In this document: positions 7,861-15,988 of the stretch, piece by piece
How the letters are laid out: the number at the start of each line of letters is the position of its first letter
How positions within the stretch are numbered: position 1 is the stretch's first letter
Assembly: GCF_002742685.1 (NCBI RefSeq)
Contig: NZ_PEDM01000027.1
Coordinates: 1 to 40,393 of the forward strand
Length of the DNA: 40,393 nucleotides
Reading direction: 5' to 3'
Origin: Anoxybacillus flavithermus
GTDB taxonomy: Bacteria > Bacillota > Bacilli > Bacillales > Anoxybacillaceae
Notes under the pieces: model-generated
Seen by the model: only the letters and a program-made list of their open reading frames with translations
What the model was told of the DNA's origin: nothing
The model's database searches: none
Position numbers and translations under genes: made by a program

Positions 7861-8965
7861 GCGTACGAGCAAGATTGCGTGCTTTCGTATATAAAAGAGA
7901 ATGTGCAAATTGCATACTTTGTTCTACCGTCATCGGTTTTGTTGCAATCGCATCACAGCTAACAAAATAATCATAAAGCTTTTCAAACCCATCACCGAGA
8001 CTGCCGGACAATAAAAACGCAGGCACGTGATGTTGTTTCGCTAATTGTCCAACATAAAACGAAACTTTTCCATATAACGTTTGCTCGTCACTTTGTCCTT
8101 CGCCCGTAATAACGATGTGCGCGCGTTTTATTTTTTCTGGCAGTTGCACCATTTCCCCGACAAGTTTTGCCCCAGAAATGAATGTCCCGCCAAGCAATAA
8201 GAATGCAAATCCTAAACCGCCTGCCGCTCCCGCTCCCGGCGCATGTGCATATGAACGACGGATTTGCTGTTCGATTGTTTGCGCATACGTATGTAGCCAT
8301 TTATCTAATGTGCGAACCGTTTCACGATCCGCCCCTTTTTGCGGTCCGAATACGTACGACGCCCCGCGCTCGCCATAAAGCGGATTATCGACATCACATG
8401 CAACAAGAAACTCGCTTTCGTATACTCGTTGGTCAACTGATGTCATATCGACGTGGGCAATATGCGGCAAAGAAGACGGCATCGGGGGCAAGCGCTCCCC
8501 TTTCGCATTCGTAAACGTCGCCCCGAGCGCACATAACATCCCGAAACCACCGTCGTTTGTGCTACTTCCGCCAAGTCCAATGACGAAACGGCGATACCCC
8601 GCATCAAGTGCTGCCACGATCACTTCCCCCACACCATACGTGGTCGTGTGAAGCGGATTTCGCTTTTCATTCGGAACGAGTGGCAAGCCGATCACTTGCG
8701 CCACTTCAATGACAGCTGTATCGTGAACAACACCATATGCCGCTTGCCGCGTTTCAAAAAGCGGTCCGCGAACTGTGACATATCGAACGGAGCCGTTCAT
8801 GGCGGACACGATCGCTTCCATCGTCCCTTCTCCCCCATCCGCCATCGGAACTGTGATCACTGTCGCTTCTGGATATTCAAAGCGAAACGCTTCTCTTATA
8901 ATTGTGCATACTTCGCTCGCTAATAAACTTCCTTTAAATGAATCGGGTGCAATGACAATATTCAT
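7844..8965 (-). CDS. glxK: Glycerate kinase (GlxK/YxaA family)
   Basis: Cytoplasmic ATP-dependent kinase that phosphorylates D-glycerate and so feeds glycerate from glyoxylate or sugar-acid catabolism into lower glycolysis. The 373-aa size is normal for family type I. Recognisable blocks are the N-terminus MNIVIAPDSFKGSL, VPMADGGEGTMEA, GLGGSSTNDGG, ALGATF, PGAGAAGGLGFA and ITGEGQSDEQTLYGK. The start ATG at 8963-8965 overlaps the TGA of the upstream unknown gene (ATGA), so the two are probably translated together; no strong ribosome site of its own is seen. No other glyoxylate or glycerate pathway gene is nearby. Whether the product is 2- or 3-phosphoglycerate cannot be told from sequence. 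Confidence 0.9.
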   Translation of the reverse strand: MNIVIAPDSFKGSLLASEVCTIIREAFRFEYPEATVITVPMADGGEGTMEAIVSAMNGSVRYVTVRGPLFETRQAAYGVVHDTAVIEVAQVIGLPLVPNEKRNPLHTTTYGVGEVIVAALDAGYRRFVIGLGGSSTNDGGFGMLCALGATFTNAKGERLPPMPSSLPHIAHVDMTSVDQRVYESEFLVACDVDNPLYGERGASYVFGPQKGADRETVRTLDKWLHTYAQTIEQQIRRSYAHAPGAGAAGGLGFAFLLLGGTFISGAKLVGEMVQLPEKIKRAHIVITGEGQSDEQTLYGKVSFYVGQLAKQHHVPAFLLSGSLGDGFEKLYDYFVSCDAIATKPMTVEQSMQFAHSLLYTKARNLARTLKRFS

Positions 8966-9393
8966 CCGCTCACAACTTTCTTTAATCTATTTTTCCCATC
9001 TTGTCGAACAAACACAACGGTCATGATCGTTCCACATTCGCGCGAAAGCGGTTCGTCTGTCATCATTCGTTCATAATCACGATAAGGAGAACGATATAAA
9101 TCAAATAAAAATGTTGTCTCATCAATCGAATCAATAAATACAATTTCCGCAAACCATTCCCCGTTCACATACGAAAGCGGCGAACCGTCTGGTCGTTCAA
9201 TCGAAATGAGCTTTTTTTCTTCACCCATTTCACAAAAAGCGACGCCAACATCATCTCCAGCACAAAAGCCGATGAGTGGTTCTGTCGTCATAAATGTAAG
9301 CGTCTCTCCTTTGACTTGTACATCAACCGTTTGTTCATGAGCGCAAATAAACATACCTTCAACATAAAATAATTGTTGGTCACCACATTCCAT
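8962..9393 (-). CDS. Conserved-looking protein of unknown function, coupled to glycerate kinase
   Basis: I do not recognise this 143-aa protein. It is acidic, has no signal peptide or membrane segment, and reads as mostly beta-structured. It has four cysteines in an order (CGDQQ, ICAHE, FCAGDD, FCEMGEE) that does not form an obvious metal motif, and a late CGTIMTVVF. AAAGGGA lies about eight bases before ATG 9393. Its TGA overlaps the ATG of glycerate kinase by 4 nt, so a role linked to glycerate or to the same inducing condition is possible, but that is inference from position only. Confidence 0.7.
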   Translation of the reverse strand: MECGDQQLFYVEGMFICAHEQTVDVQVKGETLTFMTTEPLIGFCAGDDVGVAFCEMGEEKKLISIERPDGSPLSYVNGEWFAEIVFIDSIDETTFLFDLYRSPYRDYERMMTDEPLSRECGTIMTVVFVRQDGKNRLKKVVSG

Positions 9394-9443
9394 AAGGTCA
9401 TTCCCTTTCTAATGATGTTCCTTAATAATAAATAATAATACAA

Positions 9444-9459
9444 GTGAAAATGTTTTCAC
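9444..9459. promoter_or_regulatory. cre-like palindrome over the ampS promoter
   Basis: GTGAAAATGTTTTCAC is a perfect 7-bp inverted repeat with a 2-bp centre. Its inner 14 bases match the CcpA cre consensus TGWAANCGNTNWCA except for T in place of the central C. It overlaps the proposed -35 of ampS and lies 51 bp upstream of the divergent unknown gene, so it could control either or both. Confidence 0.5.
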
Positions 9460-9482
9460 AATATCATTCCTTTTGCTAAAAT
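9455..9482 (+). promoter_or_regulatory. Probable SigA promoter of ampS
   Basis: TTCACA (9455-9460), a 16-bp spacer and TAAAAT (9477-9482), each hexamer one base off consensus. The ampS ribosome site AAGGAGG follows at 9501-9507. Confidence 0.6.
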
Positions 9483-9514
9483 GATAGTATGCTTTACAAC
9501 AAGGAGGAGTTATT

Positions 9515-10747
9515 ATGTTAGAAAAACAGTTACAAAAATATGCCGAACTCGCTGTACGCGTTGGCGTCAACATTCAACCTGGGCAAACATTGTTTATTAA
9601 CGCTCCGCTGCCGTCCGCTCCACTTGTGCGCGAAATTGCTAAAAAAGCGTATGAAGCTGGGGCAAAACATGTGCATGTCGAGTGGAGCGATGAGGAAATT
9701 ACGTACATAAAATTTAAACACGCGCCAGAAGAAGCGCTTCATGAATATCCGACATGGCTTGCGAAAGGACGCGAGGAAGTTGCTGAAAAAGGTGGGGCGT
9801 TTTTAAGTATTTATGCACCAAATCCAGATTTATTGAAAGATATTGATCCGGCACGTGTAGCTGCGGCAACAAAAGCGGCAAGCATGGCGTTGCAACATTA
9901 CCGTAGTCGTTTAATGTCCGATCATAACTGTTGGTCTTTAATTGCTGTGCCGACGCCAGCATGGGCGAAAAAAGTGTTTCCAGATATGAATGAGGACGAA
10001 GCGATCGCAAAATTATGGGATGTCATTTTCCAAGTGACTCGCGTTGACCAAGACGACCCGATTGCCGCATGGAAAGCGCACAACGAAAAATTGGCTCGCA
10101 TCGTTGATTATTTAAATAACAAACAATATAAACAACTCATTTATGACGGACCAGGAACAAATTTAACCGTTGCGTTGCCAGATGGACATATTTGGGCTGG
10201 TGGTGCAGCAAAAAGTACAGACGGCATCATATTTAATCCAAATATGCCGACAGAAGAAGTATTTACAATGCCGCATAAAGATGGGACAAACGGCGTTGTG
10301 CGCAATACAAAACCGCTCAACTACGGTGGGAATATTATTGACGGCTTTACGCTTACATTTAAAGATGGAAAAGTTATTGATTTTACAGCAGAAGTTGGTT
10401 ATGATACATTGAAACATTTGCTTGATACGGATGACGGTGCACGTCGATTAGGAGAAGTAGCGCTCGTACCACATCGCTCACCAATTTCACAATCAAATCT
10501 CGTGTTTTATAATACGTTATTTGATGAAAATGCTGCCTCGCATTTAGCGCTCGGTAAAGCATATCCGACAAATATTGAGAACGGAACAAATATGCGTACC
10601 GAACAGTTGCTTGAACGCGGTGCGAACGATAGCTTAGTGCATGAAGATTTTATGATCGGTTCTCACGAATTGAATGTGGACGGGGTCACAAAAGATGGTG
10701 TGCGCGAACCGATTATGCGAAACGGGGAATGGGTCATTTCAATTTAA
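9515..10747 (+). CDS. ampS: Aminopeptidase, M29 family (AmpS / aminopeptidase T)
   Basis: Cytoplasmic metallo-exopeptidase that removes N-terminal residues from peptides. The 410-aa length matches M29 enzymes (AmpS of B. subtilis, AP-T of Thermus). Segments that carry the dinuclear metal ligands in this family are present: FTMPHKDGTNGVV, GEVALVPHRSPIS (the Glu), FDENAASHLALG (the His) and HEDFMIGSHELNVDG (His and Asp near the end). The N-terminal half contains RVGVNIQPGQTLFINAP, typical of the family. AAGGAGG is well spaced from ATG 9515. The gene is monocistronic, ends in a strong terminator, and has a cre-like palindrome across its promoter, hinting at carbon catabolite control. Confidence 0.92.
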   Translation: MLEKQLQKYAELAVRVGVNIQPGQTLFINAPLPSAPLVREIAKKAYEAGAKHVHVEWSDEEITYIKFKHAPEEALHEYPTWLAKGREEVAEKGGAFLSIYAPNPDLLKDIDPARVAAATKAASMALQHYRSRLMSDHNCWSLIAVPTPAWAKKVFPDMNEDEAIAKLWDVIFQVTRVDQDDPIAAWKAHNEKLARIVDYLNNKQYKQLIYDGPGTNLTVALPDGHIWAGGAAKSTDGIIFNPNMPTEEVFTMPHKDGTNGVVRNTKPLNYGGNIIDGFTLTFKDGKVIDFTAEVGYDTLKHLLDTDDGARRLGEVALVPHRSPISQSNLVFYNTLFDENAASHLALGKAYPTNIENGTNMRTEQLLERGANDSLVHEDFMIGSHELNVDGVTKDGVREPIMRNGEWVISI

Positions 10748-10782
10748 AAATGTTGCGGCGTTTGTCCGCAACATTTTTTTTT
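10746..10782 (+). terminator. Intrinsic terminator of ampS
   Basis: Arms 10746-10758 and 10766-10778 (13 bp, GC-rich centre, 7-nt loop) followed by a run of T to 10782. The stem overlaps the last bases after the ampS stop. Confidence 0.92.
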
Positions 10783-10815
10783 GTTCGCATATATTGGCAA
10801 AGAGAGGAGGAACGG

Positions 10816-11910
10816 ATGATGATTAAACAATTTATTGCGAACAGCGGGATACTTATTGCTGGTTTTTATTTAATTAGCAAATTTTTCCCTTCAAATATTC
10901 ATAAACAATCCCCTTTCCATATGCGCCTATTTGCAGGGGCTTTTTGCGGTTTGCTGAGCGTTGTACTCATGTTTTTTTCAATTCCACTCGGACATGGAGT
11001 CATCGCTGATTTGCGCCACGTTCCGCTCATTGTCGTCAGCTACTACGGGGGTATGCCGAGTGCATTAGCAGCAGGCATCATTATGGGGACAGGACGATTT
11101 TTATTCGGCAATACGTTTGCGTCGATCGTTTCTTTTTTTATTTCTCTTGCAATTGCAATTGGTTGTGGGCTAATAAGTCGTTGGATGAAGCGACACATCA
11201 CCGTAACAACGTTTTGGATGAACGTTTACAGCATGTGTTTCATTTCATTTGCTTTATTTATTAATATTCCAGATCGCCACATGTACATCGAAACACTATG
11301 TGTTTTTTGGCCTATCTCCTTCTTTGCTACGTATATAGCCGCTAATATTTGTAAAGATATTCGCCAATCGAAAGACATGTTGCAACATTATAAACAGTGG
11401 GCAACGACCGATTTTTTAACCGGACTTTATAACGTTCGTCAGTTTCATACCGTCTTAAATGAAAAAATGACAAAAGTCAAGCAACGAAACAACTGTTTAG
11501 CTCTTATTTTATTTGATATTGATCGTTTTAAATCAGTAAATGACTTGTATGGACATGATGGTGGAGATGTCATTTTACGTCATCTTGGTGAGCTAATTCG
11601 CTCACTTGTTCCGAAAAACGGCTTTGCCTTCCGCAATGGCGGGGAAGAATTTTCGATCTTACTTGTTAGTTGTGAACACGAAGCAGTGACATTTGCCGAA
11701 CATATTCGAAAAACGATTGAACGTCATCCGTTTTTCGTGCAACAACAGACGGTGCATATTACGGTTTCCATCGGCATTTCTGTTTTCCCGACGCTTGCAA
11801 CAAATGAAGCAGAGCTATTTAAGCAAGCGGATATCGCTTTATATGAAGCGAAGCAACAAGGACGAAATCGCACCATTGTATATAAAAAGGAATACTTGCA
11901 TGAAACGTAA
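10816..11910 (+). CDS. Membrane diguanylate cyclase (DgcK/YhcK-like)
   Basis: Synthesises cyclic di-GMP from two GTP. The 364-aa product has about five or six membrane helices in residues 1-180, including DLRHVPLIVVSYYGGMPSAL and AAGIIMGTGRFLFG. These resemble the 5TM-LYT sensor of LytS and of B. subtilis DgcK, which has nearly the same length. The GGDEF domain follows: DFLTGLYNVRQF, LILFDIDRFKSVNDLYGHDGGD, then GGEEF at 275-279, an active variant, and SIGISVFP. There is no RxxD before the active site, so product inhibition through the I-site is unlikely, unlike the GGDEF-EAL protein at 3977. Start: AGGAGG lies five bases before ATG 10816 (ATG 10819 is possible); the open frame running upstream overlaps the ampS terminator and is not used. 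Confidence 0.88.
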   Translation: MMIKQFIANSGILIAGFYLISKFFPSNIHKQSPFHMRLFAGAFCGLLSVVLMFFSIPLGHGVIADLRHVPLIVVSYYGGMPSALAAGIIMGTGRFLFGNTFASIVSFFISLAIAIGCGLISRWMKRHITVTTFWMNVYSMCFISFALFINIPDRHMYIETLCVFWPISFFATYIAANICKDIRQSKDMLQHYKQWATTDFLTGLYNVRQFHTVLNEKMTKVKQRNNCLALILFDIDRFKSVNDLYGHDGGDVILRHLGELIRSLVPKNGFAFRNGGEEFSILLVSCEHEAVTFAEHIRKTIERHPFFVQQQTVHITVSIGISVFPTLATNEAELFKQADIALYEAKQQGRNRTIVYKKEYLHET

Positions 11911-11955
11911 AACTATACGACAATAAAAGTAAAAACAATTAAAGGAGCGAAACAA

Positions 11956-12921
11956 ATGAAACAACGATCAAAGCTACTCATTTGTGTGACGGCTGTCGCT
12001 ACATTGCTTTCCGCATGTAACGAACAGACGACAGCGCCAGCGAAACAGCCTGTCGAACATAAACAAGAAGCAAAAGAACAAACACCGCCAAATTTAACAC
12101 CTGTCGAAAGCACAAATCAATCGTTTACGATTTCGTTATTACCAAAATTCAGTTTGGAAGCTGAGGAGCCGGGAAAAGATGTCGTGATGCATGAAAGCGA
12201 ACAAGACCAATGGATGCGCATTGAGCTGTTGCCGAAAGAAGCGAAAGACCAAATGGAAACATACGCCAAAGAACGAGCTATAGCTGTCTCGGAACAAGCT
12301 ACACCGTTTGAAGGCACAATACCGTTTGAAGATGCGATCGTATATGAAGCGCCTGTCGATAACGATGTCGTTTATATCGTTGGGGTAACGGGAGATGAAC
12401 CGATGTTTTTAACGGTATTTACGAAAAAAGAAGATAACTGGCTGAATACGTTTATGACGATGGCCAAAACAATTGAACGGACGGAAACGGAAACGAGCGA
12501 ACAACCGCAACCATCCTTTTTCACATATAAAAGTAGCAACCAGCCGTTTCAAGCAAATATTTTAAACGGCTATATGGCGGAAGCAGTCGAGCCAGGGAAA
12601 GATATGATTTTTCTCGATGAAGAAAAAGCGTCGATGACTGTTGAACTCATTGATGAAGGGGCAGACTGGTCGCTCATTGCCGAACAAGCAGAACAGTACG
12701 TAAAGGCAAGCAGCAAAGACGGAACAGTCGAAAAAATGACGTGGACAAAAGGAACGCGTTTAAACGGTGCCGATGTATATAAAAGCGCCATTGAAGATGG
12801 CGAAGTATACGTGTTTGTCGTAAAAAATGGAACGCCGATGCGGCTGACGATTTTTGTACAACAAGAAAATGAACTAAATCCGTTTTTACAAATGGCAGAA
12901 ACGATTGAACGGATTGATTAA
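11956..12921 (+). CDS. Lipoprotein with a duplicated domain, unknown function
   Basis: The 321-aa product begins with a lipoprotein signal (MKQRSK, hydrophobic core, LLSAC) with Cys21 as the lipid anchor, so it should sit on the outer face of the membrane. A low-complexity linker rich in T, P, E and Q runs to about residue 50. Two homologous domains of about 120 residues follow, starting near 54 and 193. Both share the pattern NQ(S/P)F, then (E)AxEPGKD(V/M), an acidic EL(L/I) stretch, and end in (M)AxTIERx. I do not recognise the family. AAAGGAG is eight bases before ATG 11956. It lies 45 bp after the DgcK-like gene and just before the small TTG-start gene, so these three may form one transcript ending at 13176-13207. 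Confidence 0.8.
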   Translation: MKQRSKLLICVTAVATLLSACNEQTTAPAKQPVEHKQEAKEQTPPNLTPVESTNQSFTISLLPKFSLEAEEPGKDVVMHESEQDQWMRIELLPKEAKDQMETYAKERAIAVSEQATPFEGTIPFEDAIVYEAPVDNDVVYIVGVTGDEPMFLTVFTKKEDNWLNTFMTMAKTIERTETETSEQPQPSFFTYKSSNQPFQANILNGYMAEAVEPGKDMIFLDEEKASMTVELIDEGADWSLIAEQAEQYVKASSKDGTVEKMTWTKGTRLNGADVYKSAIEDGEVYVFVVKNGTPMRLTIFVQQENELNPFLQMAETIERID

Positions 12922-12934
12922 GGGAGGGCTTGTT

Positions 12935-13195
12935 TTGGAGCTATTAGAAGCATATCGATCATTATGGTCAAATCGTTCGTTGCCTGCTAAGGGAAATGAG
13001 GCGGATGATGTGTTGCTCGATGCGATTCAGCGCGATTTATTAGATGAAATGACACATCCTCGTTTGAGAAAATCGCCTTACGAAAAATTTTCATTAGCGA
13101 TCAAGCGCATTGCGTCATCATCGCTCGATGCGAAACAACAATACGAACTCGTCCGTTTATACGTACAACAGCTTGAAAACTTGCCTTCCCGCTAA
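12935..13195 (+). CDS. Small protein of unknown function (TTG start)
   Basis: Unrecognised 86-aa soluble protein, mainly helical, with charged stretches (LLDAIQRDLLDEMTH, KFSLAIKRIA, QYELVRLYVQQLE). The start is TTG at 12935: GGGAGGG at 12922-12928 is six bases upstream, whereas the in-frame ATG at 12905 lies inside the lipoprotein gene and has no ribosome site. It begins 13 bp after the lipoprotein stop, suggesting cotranscription. Its stop codon lies in the loop and right arm of the terminator at 13176-13207. Confidence 0.7.
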   Translation: MELLEAYRSLWSNRSLPAKGNEADDVLLDAIQRDLLDEMTHPRLRKSPYEKFSLAIKRIASSSLDAKQQYELVRLYVQQLENLPSR

Positions 13196-13207
13196 GGCAA
13201 GTTTTTT
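13176..13207 (+). terminator. Intrinsic terminator after the TTG-start small gene
   Basis: Perfect 12-bp stem, arms 13176-13187 and 13194-13205, loop CCCGCT, then T residues to 13208. Confidence 0.9.
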
Positions 13208-13268
13208 TGTATAACATCTCGTCATTTGCACAAAATACGTAGCGAACATAATACGAGGAGGTTTTTCG

Positions 13269-13694
13269 ATGGATCCGTTTCGTTCATTAGATGTGATGCG
13301 ACGAGATGTAGAACGTATGTTTTCTAGCTTTCCTTCGCTTTTTTCGCACGTAGATGATGTGTTTCGTATGCCTCGCGTCGACGTGCATGAAAATGACAAA
13401 GAAATGATTGTCACTTGCGACATTCCGGGACTAGAACGAAAAGAAGATGTTGACATTCATATCGACGATCAAACATTATCGATTAGCGGTCAAGTGCGGC
13501 GACAACATGATGTGAAAGATGAACATATGCATCGACAAGAGCGGTTTTACGGACGATTTTATCGCACGATCCCACTTCCGTCCCATGCTGCACATGAAAA
13601 CGTACAAGCATCATATAAAAACGGTGTGCTTGAAATTCGCATTCCAAAAGTACAATCAGATGGGAAAAAACGAATTGATGTACAATTTCATTAA
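13269..13694 (+). CDS. Hsp20/alpha-crystallin family small heat-shock protein
   Basis: ATP-independent holdase chaperone that binds unfolding proteins in the cytoplasm. 141 aa, normal for bacterial Hsp20. N-terminal region MDPFRSLDVMRRDVERMF; alpha-crystallin domain from about residue 38 (RVDVHENDKEMIVTCDIPGL, RQERFYGRFYRTIPLP) with the closing motif ASYKNGVLEIRIPK. The C-terminal tail is very short (KRIDVQFH). GAGGAGG precedes ATG 13269. No CIRCE element or tandem CtsR heptads were seen in the 60 bp upstream. A second, more divergent Hsp20 gene lies at 16059. Confidence 0.92.
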   Translation: MDPFRSLDVMRRDVERMFSSFPSLFSHVDDVFRMPRVDVHENDKEMIVTCDIPGLERKEDVDIHIDDQTLSISGQVRRQHDVKDEHMHRQERFYGRFYRTIPLPSHAAHENVQASYKNGVLEIRIPKVQSDGKKRIDVQFH

Positions 13695-13726
13695 CACCGG
13701 CACAATTGCCGGTGTCTTTCTTTTTT
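13694..13726 (+). terminator. Intrinsic terminator of the first Hsp20 gene
   Basis: 9-bp GC-rich stem, arms 13694-13702 and 13707-13715, loop CAAT, then a pyrimidine/T run to 13726. Confidence 0.88.
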
Positions 13727-13757
13727 CTAACACGTATATACACACGAGGTGAAAGAA

Positions 13758-14018
13758 ATGGATGACAAATCGTTTTTAATCGAGCAACTACATGAAATTG
13801 AAAAATGGGAAAAAGAGCAAAAGCGCATTTGGTTTTGGGAAAAAATAAGCCGTTTACCTTTTGTTTTACTTGATCGACTCACCCCTGCGTGGATACATAA
13901 AAAAATGGCACAGTTGCTTGATGAGCTTGGCCAATATATTCAAACAGGTGGACAATATTTAGTAAATAAAGAAGCCGTTTTATCAACGTTTTATGGAAAG
14001 GCGGGATCTCCCGCCTAA
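13758..14018 (+). pseudogene. Truncated EcsC-family protein
   Basis: The 86-aa product resembles only the N-terminal part of EcsC-family proteins, which are usually about 230 aa: LHEIEKWEKEQKRIWFWEKI, RLPFVLLDRLTPAWIHKKM and ELGQYIQTGGQYLVN. The match stops near residue 75 and the frame ends in YGKAGSPA, encoded by a hairpin, with glpD converging 2 bp later; the remaining about 140 residues are absent. GAGG is eight bases before ATG 13758, so the piece may still be translated. I judge it a 3'-deleted remnant, probably lost when the glpD junction formed; a functional short form cannot be excluded. The EcsC assignment is from memory of the family pattern. Confidence 0.6.
13999..14016. terminator. 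Short GC-rich hairpin between the EcsC remnant and glpD
   Basis: Arms 13999-14006 and 14009-14016 (AGGCGGGA and its complement). No T tract follows in the plus direction and only a weak one in the minus direction, so its terminator activity is doubtful. It lies between two converging genes. Confidence 0.45.
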
Positions 14019-14020
14019 CG

Positions 14021-15664
14021 TTACGCTTCGTCACACGGAATGACCGCATCACGAAGCGCAATATCTACTTGTTTTTCATATTGCTGTCTCTCTTCCTCTG
14101 TCCAATTGAAGTATAATTGCATCAACGTAACAACTGATTCGTTTAGCTGGCGAACCGCAGCAATGTCGAAAAAGAGTGCCCCTGTGCGACGAATGAAAAA
14201 GTCAAGCGGTGTCATGGTCATTTCGTGTTCAAGTGCATAGATGCACATCACATACCAATCGAGCGGAAGGGACGTTTTGTTTCGATCATATATGTTTGTA
14301 AGAGCAAATAAATGATCGACATTCGTACCATATCGTTGCACGAGCCGTTTCGCTTCGTCTTCTGTAAATCCGTAAGCAAGCCCTTCAGCTACTTTTTTTG
14401 ACATAAACGCATGCCATTTGCCTGCCCCGCCAACGTCACCCCCGGAAATAGGCAAATGTTTCGTTTGGCAAGGCGGATACGCCCCGCCTAGCTGTTTAGC
14501 AATAAGGTCAACAACCGTTTCCGCCATTTTGCGATAGCCAGTTAACTTTCCTCCCGCAATCGTAATGAGACCAGATGGAGACTGCCAAACTTCGTCTTTG
14601 CGGGAAATTTCAGATGGGTCTTTCCCTTCTTCATAAATGAGTGGACGCAATCCAGCCCAACTTGATTCAATTTGTTGTTCCGTCAAATGAACGGACGGAA
14701 ACATGTAATGAATGGCACGTAATAAGTAGTCGCGATCTTCACGCGTCATTTTCGGATGAGCGCGATCTCCTTCGTAAAATGTATCCGTTGTTCCAACATA
14801 CGTTTTTCCTTCACGCGGAATCGCAAACACCATCCGACCGTCAGGCGTATCGAAATACACCGCTTGCTTAAGCGGAAAATGTGCTTGGTCAATGACGATG
14901 TGCACACCTTTTGTTAAACGTAATTTTTTTCCGACATGTGAGCCATCTTTTTCACGCAGCACATCGACCCATGGCCCTGCTGCGTTCACAATTTTTCTGG
15001 CGTATATCGTAAACGTTTTTTCTGTCATTCGATCGCGACATACGACGCCAATGATATGACCGTTTTCATCGTACAAAAACGATTGCGCTTGTACGTAGTT
15101 TACCGCATGTGCCCCGCATTCCACCGCCTTTTTTATCACTTCAATCGTCAAACGTGCATCATCTGTTCGATATTCAACGTAATACCCGCCACCGAGCAGT
15201 CCATCTTGTTTAATTAATGGTTCTTTTTGTAACGTTTCATCTGCTGATAACATCGTTCTTCGCTCTTCTTTTTTGACGCCAGCTAAATGATCATACACCC
15301 ATAAGCCGATAGATGTACTCCATTTCCCAAACGTACCACCGCGATGAATCGGCAATAACATCCATTCTGGTGTCGTCACATGCGGACCGTTTTCATACAC
15401 AATCGTCCGCTCTTTCCCTACTTCTGCGACCATTTTCACTTCGAACTGCTTTAAATAACGTAATCCACCGTGAACAAGTTTCGTCGAACGGCTTGACGTT
15501 CCAGCCGCAAAATCTTGCATCTCAATAAGCGCTGTTTTCATACCGCGTGTCGTTGCATCGAGCGCAATCCCACAGCCAGTAATTCCTCCACCAATGATAA
15601 GCACATCATACGTTGTTTTACTCATCTCCTCGATGACTTGCACCCGTTGTTTCGCTGAAAACAT
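14021..15664 (-). CDS. glpD: Aerobic glycerol-3-phosphate dehydrogenase
   Basis: FAD-dependent, membrane-associated enzyme that oxidises sn-glycerol 3-phosphate to dihydroxyacetone phosphate and passes electrons to quinone. 547 aa. The FAD dinucleotide-binding motif is GGGITG at 25-30, followed by [17 protein letters not shown], the GlpD signature. Other family blocks are [27 protein letters not shown] and [14 protein letters not shown]. The C-terminal about 120 residues form the GlpD cap domain. The open frame begins at ATG 15670, but GGGGGGA is seven bases before ATG 15664, which is preferred. No glpF or glpK is adjacent. Control by the antiterminator GlpP is expected from the leader hairpin at 15685-15744. 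Confidence 0.94.
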   Translation of the reverse strand: MFSAKQRVQVIEEMSKTTYDVLIIGGGITGCGIALDATTRGMKTALIEMQDFAAGTSSRSTKLVHGGLRYLKQFEVKMVAEVGKERTIVYENGPHVTTPEWMLLPIHRGGTFGKWSTSIGLWVYDHLAGVKKEERRTMLSADETLQKEPLIKQDGLLGGGYYVEYRTDDARLTIEVIKKAVECGAHAVNYVQAQSFLYDENGHIIGVVCRDRMTEKTFTIYARKIVNAAGPWVDVLREKDGSHVGKKLRLTKGVHIVIDQAHFPLKQAVYFDTPDGRMVFAIPREGKTYVGTTDTFYEGDRAHPKMTREDRDYLLRAIHYMFPSVHLTEQQIESSWAGLRPLIYEEGKDPSEISRKDEVWQSPSGLITIAGGKLTGYRKMAETVVDLIAKQLGGAYPPCQTKHLPISGGDVGGAGKWHAFMSKKVAEGLAYGFTEDEAKRLVQRYGTNVDHLFALTNIYDRNKTSLPLDWYVMCIYALEHEMTMTPLDFFIRRTGALFFDIAAVRQLNESVVTLMQLYFNWTEEERQQYEKQVDIALRDAVIPCDEA

Positions 15665-15684
15665 GATCATTCCCCCCTATGAAA

Positions 15685-15744
15685 ATAAAAAAGAGACCAA
15701 AACAAGCACAATAAGTTTTCGCTTATTATGCATGTATGGTCTCT
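15685..15744 (-). promoter_or_regulatory. glpD leader terminator/antiterminator (GlpP target type)
   Basis: On the minus strand the leader folds with outer arms AGAGACCA (15737-15744) and TGGTCTCT (15692-15699), an inner stem at 15722-15727/15710-15715, and then a T run in the complement of 15685-15692. In B. subtilis the glpD leader has the same GAGACC/GGTCTC terminator, and GlpP with glycerol 3-phosphate allows read-through. The ribosome site of glpD follows directly. Confidence 0.8.
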
Positions 15745-15777
15745 CTTCGTCTCTTGACATATATGAACTTTATTTTC

Positions 15778-15805
15778 ATTGTATCATACGTGTGGGAAAA
15801 GGCAA
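15778..15805 (-). promoter_or_regulatory. Probable glpD promoter
   Basis: On the minus strand TTGCCT (15800-15805), a 16-bp spacer and TACAAT (15778-15783), placed about 35 bp upstream of the leader hairpin. An overlapping TATGAT offers an alternative -10. Confidence 0.5.
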
Positions 15806-15960
15806 CTGTTTTGCACAAAAAGCCATTTGATGGTTGAACGTGGTTTACATAAGCTAATGTTGATTCCTTTTTCTTTATATTTGTTTACGATATGTTCGAC
15901 GTTTGACCGCTTGTTTTTCTCTCGTTTTCTTTGCACACGCTCTCTTCCTTTCTCATCTCT

Positions 15961-15988
15961 TTTACATATTTACGAATCACAATATAAA
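15961..15988 (+). promoter_or_regulatory. Probable promoter of the second Hsp20 gene
   Basis: TTTACA (15961-15966), a 16-bp spacer, TATAAA (15983-15988); each hexamer is one base from consensus. The resulting leader would be about 65 nt. Confidence 0.5.

Noticed and set aside
10729-10815. Earlier start for the DgcK-like protein.
   Set aside because: It lies across the end of ampS and its terminator and has no ribosome site.
13208-13268. CIRCE or CtsR control of the first Hsp20 gene.
   Set aside because: No TTAGCACTC/GAGTGCTAA inverted repeat and no GGTCAAA heptads are present; promoter hexamers are also weak.
15902-15908. TTTGACC heptad as a CtsR operator for the second Hsp20 gene.
   Set aside because: CtsR needs two tandem heptads with a 3-bp spacer; the expected second copy is absent on both sides.
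15784-15936. Minus-strand frame of 50 codons starting GTG (VQRKREKNKRSN...), with a purine-rich ribosome-like site.
   Set aside because: It runs straight through the glpD promoter, its composition is just the complement of a pyrimidine-rich stretch, and I recognise no family.
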